Below, piece after piece: positions 5,449 to 6,981 of a stretch of 6,981 nucleotides of DNA. Numbering within the stretch: the stretch's first letter is position 1; each line of letters opens with the position of its first letter. The stretch spans positions 1,426 to 8,406 of the forward strand of contig DFKM01000070.1 of assembly GCA_002373555.1 (NCBI GenBank), given 5' to 3'. This stretch comes from Lachnospiraceae bacterium UBA3645 (GTDB lineage: Bacteria; Bacillota; Clostridia; Lachnospirales; Lachnospiraceae). The notes beneath the pieces are model-generated. The model searched no databases and had not been told where the DNA came from. It saw only the letters and a program-made list of their open reading frames with translations. The translations under genes were made by a program, and so were the position numbers.

Positions 5449-6873
5449 ATGGAGAAACTGTTCAAACTGAAGGAAAACGGTACAGACGTCCGCACGGAGA
5501 TCATCGCGGGTCTGACCACATTTATGACGATGGCCTACATCATCGCCCTGAACCCCAACCTGCTGACCGGCTTCGGCGCAGAAGGCGCCGATCTCTGGAA
5601 CGGCGTGTTCATGGCGACCTGCATCGCTTCCGCGATCGGTATGTTCAGCATGGCATTTCTGGCAAACAAGCCGTTTGCACTTGCCCCCGGCATGGGCCTG
5701 AACAGCTTTATGGCCGTTGTCGTCACCAACATCGTCGCCATCACCGGCATGACGTATCTTGCAAGCTTCCAGGCAGCGCTCGTGATCATCTTCGCGGAAG
5801 GTATCGTATTCGTTCTGCTGTCGCTGTTCAACATCCGCGAGAAGATCGTCGAAGCGATCCCGCTCGGCGTACGTATGGGCATTGCGCCGTCCATCGGCCT
5901 GATGCTGATGAACATCGGTCTCGGATCGAATGCAGGCATCTACTCCTCGACCGGCGGCCCCTTCTATGCGATGCGTGATTTCTTCGGCGCACTTACACCG
6001 AAGCTTGCTGCAACAACGATGGGTGAAGGATATACGCCCATGGTCATCACCGTCGTCACCATGTTCGTCGGACTGTTCGTGATCGTCGTTCTGGCACGCC
6101 GCGGCTTCAAGGGCGCCGTGCTGCTCGGCATGCTGATCGCTTCGATCCTGTACTGGATCTGCGAAGCCGTCTTCCTGCACACGAATCCTTTCGCACCACT
6201 CGCGACCGCCAACTGGATGCCGCCTTTTGCGGATATGGCGAATACGACGCTGTTCAAGCTCAACTTTGCCGGCTTTGCCCAGGTAGGCTGGTTCACCGTC
6301 ATCACACTGATCATCACATTCTGCATGATCGATATGTTCGATACGATCGGAACCCTCGTGGGAACCGCTTCCCGTGCAGGCATGCTGGATAAGGACGGAA
6401 ATATGCCGCAGATGAAGGAAGCGCTGCTCTCCGATGCGATCGGTACCGTCGCCGGTTCCCTGACCGGAACTTCTACGGTCACGACCTTTATCGAATCCGC
6501 TTCCGGCGTGGAAGCAGGCGGACGCACCGGCCTGACGGCGCTCACCACCGGTGTTCTTTTCCTGGCCTGCATGTTCATTTCCCCGATCGCCGCGCTGATC
6601 CCGGCTGCTGCGACTTCGTCCGCACTGATCTATGTCGGCATCATCATGGCTGCCGGCCTGAAGAACGTGGACTTCGGCGATATGGAACAGCTTGTTCCCG
6701 TCGGACTGATGATGATCGCGATGCCGATCTCCGGTTCCATCGGACATGCGATCGGTATCGGACTGATCTCCTATACCGTACTCGCTGTATTCAACGGAAA
6801 GGCAAAGGAAGTATCTGCTGTTACCTACATCATTTCCGCGCTCTTCCTGATCAAGTTCTTCCTGGTAGCGTAA
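5449..6873 (+). CDS. NCS2 family purine (adenine/guanine/hypoxanthine) permease, AzgA/PbuG type
   Basis: A multi-pass membrane importer for purine bases, normally proton-coupled; length 474 residues is typical. Family signatures: TEIIAGLTTFMTMAYIIALNP (16-36) as the first helix, KPFALAPGMGLNSFMA (74-89), VRMGIAPSIGLM (141-152), MIDMFDTIGTLVGTASRAG (293-311), LLSDAIGTVAGSLTGTSTVT (326-345) and ESASGVEAGGRTGLTAL (349-365), followed by several helices to the end. These place it in the AzgA/PbuG/PbuO branch rather than the uracil/xanthine branch; adenine, guanine and hypoxanthine cannot be told apart here. The start has AAGAGGG four bases upstream. Only 50 bases separate it from the carrier gene, too few for a purine riboswitch, so any purine control would have to act from further upstream. 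By eye its codons are strongly C-ending (ATC, GTC, GGC), suggesting good expression. Confidence 0.95.
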   Translation: MEKLFKLKENGTDVRTEIIAGLTTFMTMAYIIALNPNLLTGFGAEGADLWNGVFMATCIASAIGMFSMAFLANKPFALAPGMGLNSFMAVVVTNIVAITGMTYLASFQAALVIIFAEGIVFVLLSLFNIREKIVEAIPLGVRMGIAPSIGLMLMNIGLGSNAGIYSSTGGPFYAMRDFFGALTPKLAATTMGEGYTPMVITVVTMFVGLFVIVVLARRGFKGAVLLGMLIASILYWICEAVFLHTNPFAPLATANWMPPFADMANTTLFKLNFAGFAQVGWFTVITLIITFCMIDMFDTIGTLVGTASRAGMLDKDGNMPQMKEALLSDAIGTVAGSLTGTSTVTTFIESASGVEAGGRTGLTALTTGVLFLACMFISPIAALIPAAATSSALIYVGIIMAAGLKNVDFGDMEQLVPVGLMMIAMPISGSIGHAIGIGLISYTVLAVFNGKAKEVSAVTYIISALFLIKFFLVA

Positions 6874-6879
6874 GAACAC

Positions 6880-6910
6880 ATGACCCACGGGGACAGGCAC
6901 CGTGGGTTAT
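6880..6910 (+). terminator. Unit 1 hairpin, possible permease terminator
   Basis: The core stem is ACCCACGG (6883-6890) with CCGTGGGT (6900-6907), extended outward by a G-T wobble and two A-T pairs to about 11 pairs. It begins 7 bases after the permease stop. On the plus strand it is followed by CCATCC, not a T-run, so Rho-independent termination would be weak. It may instead protect the 3' end of the mRNA. Confidence 0.4.
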
Positions 6911-6918
6911 CCATCCGC

Positions 6919-6957
6919 ATAACGAAAATAACCCGCGGTGCCTGTCCCCGCGGGTTA
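6919..6957 (-). terminator. Unit 2 hairpin, possible terminator for a leftward gene beyond the window
   Basis: The stem of 10 pairs has arms 6929-6938 and 6948-6957 around loop 6939-6947. Read on the minus strand it is followed by the T-rich run TTTTCGTTATG (the stem's last bases add TTA before it), nearer to an intrinsic terminator than unit 1 on the plus strand. A converging gene to the right would be needed, and none is visible in the 24 bases that remain. Confidence 0.35.
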
Positions 6958-6981
6958 CACAAAAACCTGCTAACAAAAGTC

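Larger units (their letters stand above)
6880..6957. repeat. REP/BIME-like inverted doublet of two hairpin units
   Basis: Directly after the permease stop lie two 28-base copies of one unit in opposite orientation (6883-6910 and 6928-6955), 17 bases apart, identical at 26 of 28 positions. Each unit is a hairpin with 8-base core arms and a 9-base loop. The two loops, GGACAGGCA and TGCCTGTCC, are exact reverse complements. The only two differences are partners in the same stem pair (A-T in one, G-C in the other), so both stems remain perfect. This layout matches REP elements paired as a BIME, which in other bacteria are spread by IS200-like RAYT transposases. No such transposase is in the window, and REP status needs copies elsewhere in the genome. 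Confidence 0.7.

Noticed and set aside
5431..6900. A 489-codon open frame on the minus strand, covering the whole permease gene.
   Set aside because: Antisense shadow of a strongly C-ending gene: low complexity in His, Asp, Gly and Arg, no domain.

Overview
The window looks like chromosomal housekeeping DNA from a fairly GC-rich member of the Clostridia (Firmicutes), possibly a Lachnospiraceae-like anaerobe. The evidence is a Gram-positive-type primary sigma factor without the long insert of proteobacterial RpoD, a SpoVB/YtgP-type flippase, a DgkB/YegS-type lipid kinase, strong AGGAG-like ribosome binding sites, and TTGACA/TATAAT-like promoters. The family-level placement is a judgement from the protein sequences alone. 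I see no phage genes, transposase, CRISPR array, tRNA or rRNA.

Left arm (1-4942, all minus strand, transcribed right to left): a DUF1015 protein (4942 to 3722), a MOP/MurJ-type polysaccharide flippase (3675 to 2047), a diacylglycerol-kinase-family lipid kinase (2030 to 1137) and the primary sigma factor rpoD (1051 to the window edge, lacking its last part). Gaps are 46, 16 and 85 bases, so the first three probably form one operon. rpoD may receive read-through but has its own strong promoter, whose -35 hexamer overlaps the stop codon of the lipid kinase gene. The flippase and lipid kinase fit envelope assembly and lipid recycling. The usual dnaG-rpoD pairing is not seen.

Centre (4943-5167): a 225-base divergent control region. 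Two promoter-like sequences sit back to back with their -35 boxes 11 bases apart, each with a short palindrome at its -10 or start-site region.

Right arm (5168-6873, plus strand): a 76-residue phosphopantetheine carrier protein of DltC-like type, then, 50 bases on, an NCS2/AzgA-type purine permease. There is no obvious functional link, and no carrier-loading enzyme lies in the window.

Right edge (6874-6981): a non-coding stretch with two inverted copies of a 28-base hairpin unit. Their loops are exactly complementary and their only two differences form one compensated base pair in the stem. This REP/BIME-like doublet is the most unusual item here. I do not see a clearly novel multi-gene system; the remaining points of interest are regulatory layout and some divergent family motifs.
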